Source: Spongilla lacustris
Taxonomy: Eukaryota; Porifera; Demospongiae; Spongillida; Spongillidae
NCBI GenBank assembly: GCA_949361645.1
Contig: OX442415.1
Location: 12,974,735-13,038,734, forward strand
DNA: 64,000 nt
Direction of reading: 5' to 3'
The notes below the pieces were generated by a model. The model saw only the letters and a program-made list of their open reading frames with translations. It was not told the DNA's origin and did no database searches. The position numbers were made by a program, and so were the translations under genes. Below, one piece after another: positions 34,183 to 45,962 of this stretch. Position 1 is the first letter of the stretch. Each line of letters starts with the position of its first letter.

Positions 34183-35130
34183 ATAGTCTCGTACCCAGAC
34201 CCAAATGTACGTAACGATGATTATCGCTTACAGTATAAGATCACGTACAGAGGGTCTGGGAATGAAGTCGTGGGAAATGGTTCTATGTTACCGGAATTTT
34301 GTTGAACCAATCAAATTGCAGCGATTTGTGACGTATACATTCCAACGCTATGGCCATCAGCTAATTGCATTTCTAGCATACCAATCGCAACACCACACCC
34401 AAAGTGTGATCGGAAGGTATTTCCAAGTCAGCCTTAGACCTAGATGGTGTTATGGCTCTTGCGTCAGAAAGACTACAGTAGGTTATTTAACTCTTTGCCG
34501 AAGCCAGCATAAGCCTAGAAGGCATTTTCCGCGCGTGGTTTAGCGGTGTTGTCTCTTTGTCTCATCCACTGTACTTTAGTAGCTTCCTTACTCCTTGGAC
34601 CAAGCTCTTACCTCTACGATTGGTAGGTCTAGGCTGGCCACCTGACACGATACTTGCCATCTTTGGCCGAAGCCACAAATTATGTACGTGCGGGGTGCGC
34701 TCTTATTGGAAGATGCCCTTCCAGACGGCTGGACTTTGCGATCGGGTGATATAGGAGCTGAGAGGTTGACATCGGGATGGCCACTAAAAGCGAGGAATCC
34801 CATATGCGGATTAGGGCTTAGCACGAGAAACAGCACCCTGTGTTGTCTCCGAATACCCTAGGATTTTTTCACAAAACCACCGACGTCGGACGGAACCGAC
34901 TAGACCTGGCACACTAACCCTTAGCCTAAGTCTTCACAATTTGCGACCACCCGCATAGGCCATAATTGTTTCGTGACGCAGCGGAACATTTGTGACGACA
35001 TAAAAGTTATGTAATTCTCAACATTCCAACGACATTCCAAGAACCATTTCCTACGACTTCATTCCCAGACTGATGTTATACTGTAAGCGATAATCATCGT
35101 TACGTACATTTGGGTCTGGGTACGAGACTA
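34183..35130. mobile_element. 948-bp TIR element (TAGTCTCGTACCCAGACC), 8-bp target duplication
   Basis: The left end (A)TAGTCTCGTACCCAGACCC and the right end GGGTCTGGGTACGAGACTA are inverted repeats that extend through a GTAACGATGATTATCG block. GTAACGTG flanks both sides (34175-34182, 35131-35138). Isolated relatives of the terminus occur near 31712 and 38777. No coding sequence recognised. Confidence 0.75.
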
Positions 35131-35460
35131 GTAACGTGGTAATATGCCACAATAGGCTGCATAGTGTCTTACTGAGTTTTTGCCACGAAATGTGCCACTT
35201 AATTGTAGATGGCGGAGTTGTCGATTCATGGGTCTAAAACTGATGGGGTACTTCACCCCTCAGTACAAGTTAGTTTTGGTTGCTTGAGCAAGAAATATAC
35301 GCCTTCCTAACTTGTTTTAATGACATATCTATGCAAAGTAAACAATGTATCGTATACGTAACCGAACATTTTAAAAATAGCACACACACACTAAAAAAAA
35401 AACACAACGTATAGTATCCGCCGCGCTTAAAAGCGTGTTCCTTTTTTTGACATGCACGAC

Positions 35461-36254
35461 CAGGGCTGCCGCGATATATCGCGATATGCGATATATCGCG
35501 ATATTCTTTATATATCGCGATATGCGATATATCGCGATATTCTTTATATATCGCGATATGCGATATATCGCGATATTTTTTTGGTCATATCGCGATACAA
35601 ACGTACATGGATATACGGAGATAGCCGGAAGAATAGACGGAGAAAGACGGAAATATACGAAAAAGTTATTCAGCAGATGCAACTAGTGTTGGGCCACGCA
35701 TGCATGCACATACATTCGAATTCAGCTGCGGTGCTGCGTACATATATACTGTAAATTATCCGCCCCCATTGAAAATCAGCCGCCCGTGTAAGTATTTAAA
35801 CGTGTAACCGCGAACGCTTATAATAAGTTCTCTTTCTCACCATATTATACTGACATGTATTATTTGAAATATTGTCATGGAAGAGTTTACGTTTATGGAG
35901 ATAATATCGTTAAACACGAGTCTTTTTTTTTCGATGAGGAAGATGAATGGGGCCACAAAATCATTTTGGAATCATTATGTGATCGGAAAGCATATATGTT
36001 CATTCACGCAGTGATTTAATCCTCTCTTAAATTCTTTTCCTGCATGTGATACTGTGCCATTTTATGTTTTTGTTCTTGTGTCACCACCACAACAACGCAA
36101 CCTCAACTTGCATGAAAATTGTGTGGTTATTGATAAATAATTGCTCGATGAATATACTTAAAAATATCGCGATACTATATCGCGATATTTTACTCATATC
36201 GCGATATATCGCGATATAGGCGATATCGGCTAAAGACCATATCGCGGCAGCACT
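35461..36254. mobile_element. hAT-like MITE (CAGGGCTGCCGCGATA), 8-bp target duplication TGCACGAC
   Basis: Ends CAGGGCTGCCGCGATA and TATCGCGGCAGCACTG are flanked by TGCACGAC at 35453-35460 and 36255-36262. Subterminal TATCGCGATATGCGATA palindromes are repeated. It is a shortened sibling of 37470-38493 in opposite orientation. Confidence 0.9.
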
Positions 36255-36641
36255 GTGCACGACTACATGTACCTATCCTCCTGCAAAAGACCGAAGCCGC
36301 GTGATCGAGAGAGAGGAAGGATGGAAGGCGAGAGAGCGGGAAGCTAAGGAGGGAAGATCGAGGGTGAGAGATAGCGAGAGAGGAGATAGAAGAGGGAGAT
36401 AAAAGAGTGAGAGATGTACAAGACTGGCGGACGTATAGGAGATAGGGAGAGAGACCTACTCGATTCCTTCACAGAGTAACTTACAGGGGTGAGGTTTGAG
36501 GTTTCCACGTCGTGACAGCCAATTGGTATCCATTCCACACGCTTATCCTTTCATCTGACGACATTGCTTGGCACAGTCCCTTCTTTATTTCTCCTTATAC
36601 ACGCGAAACTTATCTAGAGAATGTAAACAAAACACCCAGGA
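36255..36641. other. No gene seen; purine-rich stretch
   Basis: A GAGAGAGGAAGG-type simple sequence lies at 36305-36460. No coding feature was recognised. Confidence 0.4.
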
Positions 36642-37195
36642 ATTCTATCATAGATAGTTTAGAGATGGATTGGAAGCACGGTTAATTACCGTTAATTATC
36701 ACCTACACTCGGTGATCTGCTCTGCTGTGTGTTCGTGTGTAGGACTTTTACAAATCTACTTGGCTGGTGAGGCAACGACTAAACTGGGTGAAATACTGAA
36801 ACATGCTCTTCAAAATGTATTATTTTGGTGACGGCTTTAAGATGCAGACTCCATCATCGAGTTGCGCTGTAGGAGATGCTCCAAAACTCTAACCTTGGTT
36901 TTCATTGCTTAAATAGCAAGCAGGTCCTCTGCTGTATGCAGAGAAGTTGTCTGATGTTGAGAAATGTTTTTACATCAACCTATTTTAAGGTCAATACGTT
37001 GTACAACGCATACGCTTTACATTGGCGATGAGAAATGTTCAGCACAAATCAGTAGTACCACTCTTTGACGACTTCTGCCTCGATTTACCCTCTAGAAAGG
37101 TGTGATTCGCGCGATCACGGAGTGTGCGCGTAGTCTTAATGGCTCACGTGATGCGCTTCCAATCCATCTCTAAACTATCTATGATTCTATACATG
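36642..37195. mobile_element. MITE with ATAGATAGTTTAGAGATGG termini
   Basis: ATAGATAGTTTAGAGATGGA at about 36650 and its reverse complement ending near 37182 bound about 530 bp without coding capacity. The target duplication was not resolved. Confidence 0.6.
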
Positions 37196-37469
37196 TAATA
37201 CGTACAACTAGCTGCTCTTAGGCAAGGGCCGGGTCTCGTACCCACACCCACACCCGCAGGTACGGTTGGTTTACATTGTGGTCTGGCGAATTAGTAGAAC
37301 TTCAACTGGACTTAGAAAGAGAGACAGAGAGTATCTGGTGCATAGAAACTCATGTGTTCATCAATGTCACCTGCAACTACTTTACCGCTACGCCCACGAA
37401 GCGATAGCCCAATAGAGACCCGCAGATACAATTTGAATTAAAAACTTTAACTTCAAATATCGTGAAAAC

Positions 37470-38493
37470 CAGTGCTGCCGCGATATGGTCTTTAACCGAT
37501 ATCGCCTATATCGCGATATATCGCGATATGAGTAAAATATCGCGATATAGTATCGCGATATTTTTAAGTAAATTCATCGAGCAATTATTTATCAATAACC
37601 ACACAATTTTCATGCAAGTTGAGGCTGCGATGTTGTGGTGGCGACACAAGAACAAACACATAAAATGCTATATGGCGCGGGAGGGGGGAGGCCGGCCCGG
37701 GGTGGGGGTGGGGAGGGGGTGAATAGAGAAGTAAGTGTTGCCAAAACGGTATAAGGATTAAGTATCTAGCTATCTTAGCCTTGACTGTACCTTTAGAAAG
37801 GGCTTGCTCCACGGCATGAGTTATACACCAGAAAAGAAATCATTCATGAAGTCACTCACTCGACGGACTGGCTACATTTTTTTGTGGCACAAAAGTCGCA
37901 CAATATCACATGCAGGAAAAGAATTTAAGAGACGATTAAATCACTGCGTGATTGAACATTAATTATATGCTTTCCGATCACATAATGATTCCAAAATGAT
38001 TTTATGGCCCCATGCATTCATCTTCCTCATCGAAAAAAAAGACTCGTGTTTAACCGTAAACGATGTTATCTCCATAACCGTGAACTCTTCCGTGACAATA
38101 TTTCAGGAAATAATACATGTCAGTATAATATGGTGAAAAAGAGGACTTATTATAAGCGTTCGCGATTACACGTTTAAATACTTACACCCAGTTACACGGT
38201 CATGGGCGGCTGAATTTCAATGGGGGCGGATAATTTACAGTATACATGTATATGTACGCAGCACCGCAGCTGAATTGAAATGTATGTGCATGCATGGTCC
38301 AACACTAGTTGCACCTGCTGAATGATTTTCGTATATTTCCGTCTTTCTCCGTCTATTCTTCCGTCTATCTCCGTATATCCATGTACGTTTGTATCGCGAT
38401 ATGACCAAAAAATATATCGCGATATATCGCATATCGCGATATATAAAAAATATCGCGATATATCGCATATCGCGATATATCGCGGCAGCCCTG
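37470..38493. mobile_element. hAT-like non-autonomous element, 1024 bp, 8-bp target duplication GTGAAAAC
   Basis: Ends CAGTGCTGCCGCGATA and TATCGCGGCAGCCCTG are flanked by GTGAAAAC at 37462-37469 and 38494-38501. It is the same family as 35461-36254, inverted, with about 230 bp more internal sequence including a G-rich block at 37680-37720. Confidence 0.9.
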
Positions 38494-38501
38494 GTGAAAA
38501 C

Positions 38502-39152
38502 CCTTTGAGACATTCATTGTATGGAGCTCTTTCGTAAGTGTAATGACGTTATCGTGTCCGCCATACATGCATATCGAGAGTTACGGCAGTAACTCTCATA
38601 TACGATTTGTGCCGTATCATGAATATCATTAAAAATACGCGATCCGCGTATAACTCACGAACCGAGAAACGGATAGTGTAGCTCTTTTTTGCTATCGAGC
38701 CACAATGGAAAGACGATCATTTTCATACTTTGTTCAAGGCGCCAAACCGTTTACTTTTAGCGAACAAAAAAGTCATAGTTCTCGTTCCCAGACCTTGATT
38801 TGTCCATAGTAGTCGTCTTTATGGGTGAGTATAACTCGAGATAGGAAAGGTTTTAAAGAGTGCTAGTTACACCACAAAATGTAGAAAAATCCTACCGACT
38901 GCCCCTTGATGTCAGATATACATGTTTGGTGTGAAGCAATAATTACGTCCGAGTACACAAGCGTTCCCATGACAATACCCATACGTATAATTAGATATTT
39001 ATGGTGGCGTTGTCAAATTGCCTTCACGGGAACGAATGAGTAGAAAAAAAAAGAGACAAGAGGAATACGTCCTAAATCGAGGCTATGAGTTAGAGTCCTC
39101 CCGAGTTCGGTACAATGCTGATGCTGAATAAAGGCGGGCGTCTGCTCGTGAC
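38502..39152. other. No gene seen
   Basis: Only an isolated TAGTTCTCGTTCCCAGACCT, similar to the 34183 element terminus, was noted near 38777. Confidence 0.4.
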
Positions 39153-40166
39153 ATGTACAGAGCAAATATGGAGTCGAGTCGAACCGAGCTTATAAGTGGC
39201 GGCAACATGAACAAGATTCGAGCTTCTAAGAGGCTAAAGATTCAGGCGAATCGAGAAACCAATCGGGCTTCACAAAGGAGTCTATATTGGAGAAACTCTT
39301 CTGCTGCGCGTACATGTACAGCGAAAAGGGCGCAATATCAGAAGCGTAAGCGTGAGGCGGAGACAGCACGCTACAACGGAAATACAACTACCGCCAAAAG
39401 GTGAGTTGTGCATGGAATATAATAGTTTGGCGCGCTTCTTTTAGTCTAGAGCAGCTGGAAAAGTGCTTTATACATTGTGTTGCTAGGTGATGACATGTAC
39501 AGCTGGATTTTGTCATGCTGCATAACGGGTGTTGCTAATATTATTGATATTAGATGCACTATTTCTGTTACAGTTATGTTTATTATGCTTTGCAATACAG
39601 TTCAATAATGTCACCCCTAGTATAGTACACACAAATAATGCATGACATGGAGTCTACATTATTATGCGGCTTCTACATGTACATGTATTACCAGTGTCAA
39701 AGTAAGTAAATTTAAGTATTGACTGCATGCTTCCATCTCCTTAATCATTTTAGCTACTGCCTGTATGAACCCAATGATAGTGTTCTAATGGAATATAAGG
39801 GTGGCCTTGAAAAGGCTATTCTAAGCAATAGGACATTGCTAGATGAGTTAAATGATGCCTTTTGCAAGACCCATCCATGGTTAGCACAAAAGGTTACCAC
39901 TAGATCTGCACATGCTGCTGTTAGCAAAGTTATATAGTGCAGATGCTAAGGCACTGAACATTCGAAGAACAAAAGCAGGGGGATTGTTAAAAGATGTTCG
40001 TGCCATTAATGCAATAAAATTAAAATTATCAGAAACTGATATTTTAGCTGGGGTAAGGCATTATAGTGATGCCTCAGAACCCTATTTCTATGATACCTCT
40101 TACAATCACACAAAACAGCATGGACCTATAGCAGTAGACCTCAATGGTAGGTGTGTTATCAACTGA
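39153..40166 (+). pseudogene. Uncharacterised transposon-like gene, broken
   Basis: 39153-39404 encodes a very basic Arg/Lys/Asn-rich segment (KIRASKRLKIQANRETNRAS). 39755-39937 (ACT...PNDSVLMEYKGGLEKAIL) and 39912-40166 (LYSADAKALNIRRTKAGGLL, ending DLNGRC) appear to be one protein divided by a frame change near 39930. I recall similar repeat-copy proteins in invertebrate genomes but cannot name the family. Whether introns or decay explain the breaks is unclear. Confidence 0.35.
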
Positions 40167-40220
40167 TTGTCCAAGCAGATTCATTTGCCTAAAATAGGCG
40201 ACAATGAGTGAGATTGGGCC

Positions 40221-40793
40221 TCATGATACCCTCCACCTTGAGTGGATTCCGCAGGCATTGGGGTGGTCCTTCGCGTATCGCGCCATGGATCTCTCGGCTT
40301 CTCCGTCGCAAATGATGACTTCTGCGCCACTTTTTTGCAGCTCTTGTAAAAGGTGGTGAAAGAGTAGGGGTTTAAATTTCAAGCGGTGCTTTAGTGAGCG
40401 ATATTCTCTTTCGTCGTGACAATACTTGACATAACGCGTAGCCAATTCTTCCCTTTTTTTACGTTTCCCCATCTTTGATTCGTTAGGCCCGTCAACGAAG
40501 AACACCGGCTCGACTTTGAGGTGTTTCATGGCCTTGACAAAGCCAAGGAGTCTCTCGGCATACTCATCAAAATCGCCGCCATATACGTAGCTATGCCACG
40601 GATATTTTTTGCTGTCCACCTTAGCTTTATGAAAGCTTCCCAGCAGCCATAGAACCACAGAAACAAAGTCGCAGACGATAACAGCGTCACCTTTGCGACT
40701 GCGAGCCCATTTTATTAGGCTCAACGACCGATCATGGCTCATCGCGAGTTTGCTGGTAGTAAGGAAGTGGAGGAGCTTGCTGTTAACACCCAT
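40221..40793 (-). CDS. XPG/FAM120-like PIN-domain protein, N-terminal exon (partial)
   Basis: It starts at the ATG at 40793 (MGVNSKLLHFL), because XPG/asteroid/FAM120 proteins characteristically begin MGV; an in-frame upstream ATG at 40835 exists. Conserved features: a buried strand with acidic residue (DAVIVCDFVSVVLW), YGGDFDEYAERLLGFVKAM, VEPVFFVDGPNESK, and EVIICDGEAERSMARYA. These match the structure-specific nuclease fold used by FAM120/asteroid proteins, some of which are non-catalytic. The coding exon probably ends at a donor after CACTCAAG (about 40238). I could not follow it further because a transposon-like ORF occupies the other strand below 40166. It may be a truncated copy. Confidence 0.6.
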   Translation of the reverse strand: MGVNSKLLHFLTTSKLAMSHDRSLSLIKWARSRKGDAVIVCDFVSVVLWLLGSFHKAKVDSKKYPWHSYVYGGDFDEYAERLLGFVKAMKHLKVEPVFFVDGPNESKMGKRKKREELATRYVKYCHDEREYRSLKHRLKFKPLLFHHLLQELQKSGAEVIICDGEAERSMARYAKDHPNACGIHSRWRVS

Positions 40794-40835
40794 CTTGTCA
40801 CAAGCTATAAAAGAGGAATAACATACAGCAATCAA

Positions 40836-42418
40836 TGTTCCGGAACGGATCCAGCTAAAAATAGTTTCTTGAGGCTAACGTTATACAGTGCATATCTGAT
40901 CGGGGTCATCCAACCGAGCAATGTTCAATTGGTGGAGGAACCATATACGCCCTCTGCAAATGATTTTAAAAAAAGACTGATTGTTGTACTGCATGTGTTC
41001 ACTGTGTTGGGCGCAAAATGTGGATTCCCACAATTTTTATGTGAATCTGCGTAGCTATATAGGTAGGTACTTCAAACCCCCCGTAAAATGCACCCAAAAA
41101 ATTGAAGACCACGTAACGGTGCAATTTTTGTGACGGGTTTTTCATTTTTAGAAGAGATTGTTGCCAATTAAAGGAACCTACTGGTACGCTAAACATGCTT
41201 TAGTAGGCTCGTGTGTGTGGATTATGTCAAAGATAAATTATACCTTTGGGTACATTTTGATACAGTATAAAAGTGGGGGAAACGTGTACTGGGCAATGTA
41301 CGTACCGCTCAAAAAATCGACCAATTCCATCGAGTGAATACGCACCTTATTTGTCACATGACATGTTTGGTATCAACTTTGACTCATTCTTTAAACACTG
41401 TAACGTTTATTACGACAGTTTCACGTGTTTTGGTGTAGGCGCAAGGTGTTTCCGAGATGGCGCCAAATTATCTATTTAATAGCCGCCATTTTTTCACATA
41501 GATTGATACTGCGTAATACATGTATTGCTGGAGTGTTATTTAGAAGTACCAAATAACGAAGATACACAAAATAACGAATAATGATACCAGAGAAAGATTT
41601 TGACTTACATGTACCTACCATTCCTTGAAGGCATTCAAGGACTTCGTTCAGTGGTTATTTATGGAGCGTTATAAATAAGACAGACGTGAATGATGGTACC
41701 ATTCATTTATAAGAAAATGACATTTGTACTTTCCAGGGCACCACTAGATCAAAACCAAGTCAAATATGTTGACAGTTCGATAGAATTGGGGGAAACTAGT
41801 GGGATCTGAATGTTCTGTACCAATACGTAATGTGTCTAGCCTTAGCCAGACTCTCATCAAACCAGTACCATCATCTTTGATTCATCCAGGTGTCCATTGT
41901 GGCAAATAGTAGTGCATTTCAAGAATTCCTTATATTTTTAAAAAGGCATTCCGAGTGTAGCAAGTGTGCAAACAGAAGAACAAGTTTTGACAAAACTCAT
42001 GACCACCACCATAACAATTACGACCTCAGAAAGAATAAACTCAACCCCAGATGGGATGAGAGCTTCCTCGCAGTTTCAATAGAAAATACGTCACCTCAAA
42101 GAAATATATATTGAACAGAAAACAAACCATCACAAAGCCAGTGGAAAACAATGCTACGTGTACAATGAAAAAAATATCAGCTATTTAGAAGAGGATGGTG
42201 TTGCTACCAATGAAATGCCAAAGAAATAGATCTTGAGCTTTGTGACCACTTTTGTCTTAGTGTGTTTGCTTATTATGTATATAGAAGTGCTCTCTACTCC
42301 TATTTTTTTGTCATGCAAATAATTGTTGTAAACATTATATAATAAGCAAAATCAGATACCAATAGCTAGGGTCAGAAAGTTAAATTGGGAACTTTTAGTG
42401 ATGTTGTGTATATACAAG
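40836..42418. other. No confident gene
   Basis: A 74-codon open frame at 41890-42114 (+) is preceded by a possible acceptor (TTCATCCAG) and contains a CSKC pair. It may be an exon of the broken gene upstream, but no family was recognised. Confidence 0.25.
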
Positions 42419-42708
42419 CAAATCAAAAACTTCTCTATCGAGAAAGTGATTGGTGGGATGTAGGATTGGTGGTGCAAAAAGCAAGGAAACAAGGTACAGT
42501 GTGTTAAAGTGAGGTTTGGTAGGATCCTACAACTTACAGTCCTGAATTTGCAAATGAAGAAGCCTATTTGCAGATGTAGGACTGTTATAGTTGTAGGATC
42601 GATCCTACCAAACCTCACTTTAACACACTGTACCTTGTTTCCTTGCTTTTTGCACCACCAATCCTACATCCCACCAATCACTTTCTCGATAGAGAAGTTT
42701 TTTATTTG
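42419..42708. mobile_element. Palindromic MITE, copy 2
   Basis: Same arms as 12086-12363, with the central segment in the opposite orientation. This is consistent with the whole surrounding block being an inverted copy. Confidence 0.8.
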
Positions 42709-43420
42709 CTTGTTCCCCTAAATTTTTTTTCTCTGCCAGGAGTGATCATGGCTTAGTGTATTCGTTGCAATGTATAGGACGCTTAGATTCCTCTTATGTG
42801 TAATCTGAGTATATAGGCCTCTCAGGTATATTAAGGCGAGGCTTTTTTATTTTATGCAATTAACGGAGCGCGCGCGTGCGTTGCTTGGTTTCAAATTACT
42901 AATGGCAGCTGCTGCGTATCAATGAACAATACATGCACACGTAGCTGTAGATAAGCGTGTGGAAAATAGCAATCTTTATATGGACTAGTTCAGTTTTAGG
43001 TGTTGTTTAAAGGAACAACTATTGCTTCTTTTGTTGTTTGGCAGCATATCATGCACCACCGCGATTTGTCGGAATGGAGTGACACCACTGACACGTCATC
43101 GTCGTGCAGCTGTCGAGGTGGCCGTGTAGGAACTAAAGGTAAACATATATAGGCTTTGCCGGACGGTATGCCAAAGGGTTTCTGGGTATTGTATTAGTCC
43201 GATCCACTCACTGAACTGCGTAAAATCCGTTTTGGGGTTGGGGTTGGAAGGAATAACTACTTGAAGCATATTGGCAAATTAGAACCGGGCCCAAAGTACC
43301 GGGTCCAATGTTTCAGGCTTCTATTTTAACCGCGTTAGTCGATTCACTAAACCCCAATAGGCAAAAACATATATAGTAGATATTTGTAGCTTTAATTTGA
43401 ACCAAAAGATACAGGTAGAG

Positions 43421-44073
43421 CAGGGGCGGCGGAAGGTATTTTTAAGTGGGGGGGTAACTCTATGAATATATAATAAGTGGGCGTGGATAGTGGTTGCGCA
43501 CGCGAAAATGAACTGCTTGTTGAATAGCTACAGTGCCATCCACCCACAAGTTCACACTCGCGCGCGCTCGACACGCGCTCGACTCGCGCGCGACTCGATC
43601 GATTGCAATCACTCGCGCGCGCTCGACTCGCACTCGACACGCGCTCGACTCGCGCGCGACTCGATCGAGTGCAATAATAACTCGCGCGCCTTAATTAACT
43701 CAAAGCAAAACAGCTGGAACAAAAAACATATACTATTAATAGCTTGAAACTAACGTAATCATCTGTACTGAGGTATGCCGTAAATAGGTATTTGAGTGAC
43801 GCTCGCAACAGCGCGCGTATCGAGGGCTAATTGCACTCGCTAATTGACTCGCGCTCGACTCGAATACACGCGCGCGCGAGTGTGAACTTATGGGTGGACG
43901 GCACTGTACTTAACGGTTCACACTTTTAATATCATCCGATTTCCGTTCTCTTTGGTTATAATGTACAACACGGTTAGTTACGGCTAATAATAATTTTACT
44001 CGGTAAAGTTGGGGGGGGTAAATACCCCCCCCTACCCCCCCCCCCCCCCCCCCCCCCGGTTCCGCCGCCGCTG
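43421..44073. mobile_element. TIR element (CAGGGGCGGCGGAAGG)
   Basis: Ends CAGGGGCGGCGGAAGG and CCGGTTCCGCCGCCGCTG. Flanks TAGAG and TAAAG agree at 4 of 5 positions, which suggests an aged 5-bp duplication. A C tract lies at 44030-44057. Non-coding. It contains a nested MITE. Confidence 0.55.
43531..43906. mobile_element. Tc1/mariner-like MITE, 376 bp, TA target
   Basis: CAGTGCCATCCACCCA at the left end and its near-exact reverse complement at the right are flanked by TA on both sides (43529-43530, 43907-43908). The interior is rich in CTCGCGCGCGCTCGA repeats. Confidence 0.7.
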
Positions 44074-44095
44074 TAAAGGGGCACTTATGCAGTTT

Positions 44096-44120
44096 CCCCC
44101 CCCCCCCCCCCCCCCCCCCC
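44096..44120. repeat. Poly-C tract
   Basis: An uninterrupted run of about 25 C lies 20-50 bp beyond the right end of the 43421-44073 element. Confidence 0.9.
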
Positions 44121-44639
44121 TTCCCAACCCCTCCCTCCTTAAAGAACACTGTTACATGGTGGTAAGGTTGATGAAAGTTGCATTGTATATATGGTTAACG
44201 GTAAGATGCTCTTTTTATTTTATTGATAGGCCTACCTATGTAGTTCTCCTTGCTAACGAGCCGTTTTCTTTGGCTTGGTCCTTTGCAGCTGTGTACGTTA
44301 ATTGTGGTAGCCTGGCAGCAGTAAATTAAGACGCTTATGTGACGTCATATTGCATACTGCTAGGCAACCGAGAATTTTCACCGATAATGAATTGCACCTG
44401 CTCGCGTCATTTCACTGCATTTCATCACCAGCTTACAACTGTAGGTCTTATTTGTATAAAAGGGCCCGTTTGGAAATCAAATGCAACTTTTTGAAGCTAA
44501 TCTCGTCTTCTTACGACGTTCCTGTCGCGAATTATACATGATGAACGGAAGACGACGGAGGAGGAGGAGGAGGAGATGAACAAAAATTAAATGGCGGAAT
44601 TTTGATACCGACTTGTCACTCCACGTAAACGGCACTGTT

Positions 44640-44989
44640 TAGCGAAGCTCACGTTATGTGTGCATATCTGTCATGTTTGTGATGGATTATATGCGAGCTG
44701 GCGAGTAAAGGTAACGCTTCGTTACCGTTTTAAAACGCTCGATCGAAAACCACGCCCACGAAGCCAATCCTACATAGGACCCACTACCGTGGGTCCTGAT
44801 ACCTTACAGTACTACATCGTTTAAAACCATTTTTCGCTGAATAGCTCGATCCGCGGAAGAGCAAGTTATCTGTCGAATTCGCGGTCAAGGGCTGCCATGG
44901 ATCCTTTTTCACAAACCATGTGGTGTCTGCGACCGCTAGACTGGGCGCTTCCGAGTCGGGGAAGTGACATAGTGTGTGTACTGTGAGAG
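44640..44989. other. No gene seen
   Basis: Unique-looking sequence between the inverted repeat copy and repeat family A. No coding or RNA feature was recognised. Confidence 0.35.
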
Positions 44990-45560
44990 GATGTAGTTGC
45001 TGTCAGGTAGTTTTTCTTTATTTCTGTATTGTACTTGAATTCGTACATAAAGAGGTCCCTTAGCTATTGGATTGTTCTGTTCGTTAATTTTTATGTCATC
45101 CGTTACGGAGATACAGTTTAACAAACTACGTGCACTTTTTCCCGCTCTATTCGCGCCAATGATATAACCACCGCCTCCCCATACATTCAGCGGGACGCGA
45201 TTTGCTCAAATCATTGGCGGGAATCGAGCGCGAAAACGTGCACGTAGTTTGTTAAACTGTATCTCCGTAACAGATGGCATAAAAATTAACGAACAGAACA
45301 ATCCAATAGCTAAGGGACCTCTTTATGTACGAACCGAATTTGGAGCGATTTGAGTATTCCTACCGGAAGTTAGGGCGAGTTTGAACCCCTTGGGGTATTG
45401 GATGTACTATACCATAGATCAATAGTGTAGTATGAAGTGCTAAAAATATAAAGTTGATAGCTTTAACTGTTCGAAAGTTATAGCAATTCAAACGTGATGC
45501 CATTTTTATAACATTTTTTTATAATATGCGCTAGGTCCCTTTTCTCGTGAACGATCCCAT
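44990..45560. repeat. Repeat family A, palindromic copy 3
   Basis: Two inverted halves each carry CATCCGTTACGGAGATACAG-type sequence. They are joined by a central palindrome (GTGCACTTTTTCCCGC ... GTGCACGTAG) at about 45127-45250. Confidence 0.75.
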
Positions 45561-45962
45561 ATATAATATAATTATATGGGACAGTTTCCGCGAAAATTTC
45601 GTACGTTTTATAGCATTATATTATAGCATTTGAATCACTACATCTTCCGAACGGTAAAGGCTGTCGACTTCTTATTTTCAACACTTCATACTACACCATT
45701 GCTCTATGGTAAAATACATTTTGGTGTCTTACACTTGCTCCGTGCCAGTATTGCAACGTTCGATACCCCACCACTCGGCCACCAGGTTCAAACCCAACAT
45801 AACTTTGTGTAGGAGTAATCAAATCGCTTCAAATTCGGCTTATAGGTAGAGAGGTCTTATACCAGCGGCGGATCCAGGATTTCTGGAAGGGGGGGTCTAA
45901 TAACTATATTCACAAGCGGGGGGGTGGGTACTGGAGGGGGCGTGCCCCTCCCGTAACAGCTA

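Larger units (their letters stand above)
42709..44630 (-). repeat. Dispersed repeat, copy 2 (inverted relative to 11.5-12.4 kb), interrupted
   Basis: 42709-42860 and 44215-44630 match the reverse complement of 12372-11536. The roughly 1.36 kb between them is absent from copy 1 and holds two further elements (43421-44073 and 43531-43906). Confidence 0.65.

Noticed and set aside
40734..41054. 106-codon plus-strand frame
   Set aside because: It overlaps the start of the XPG/FAM120-like exon in antisense and has no motif.
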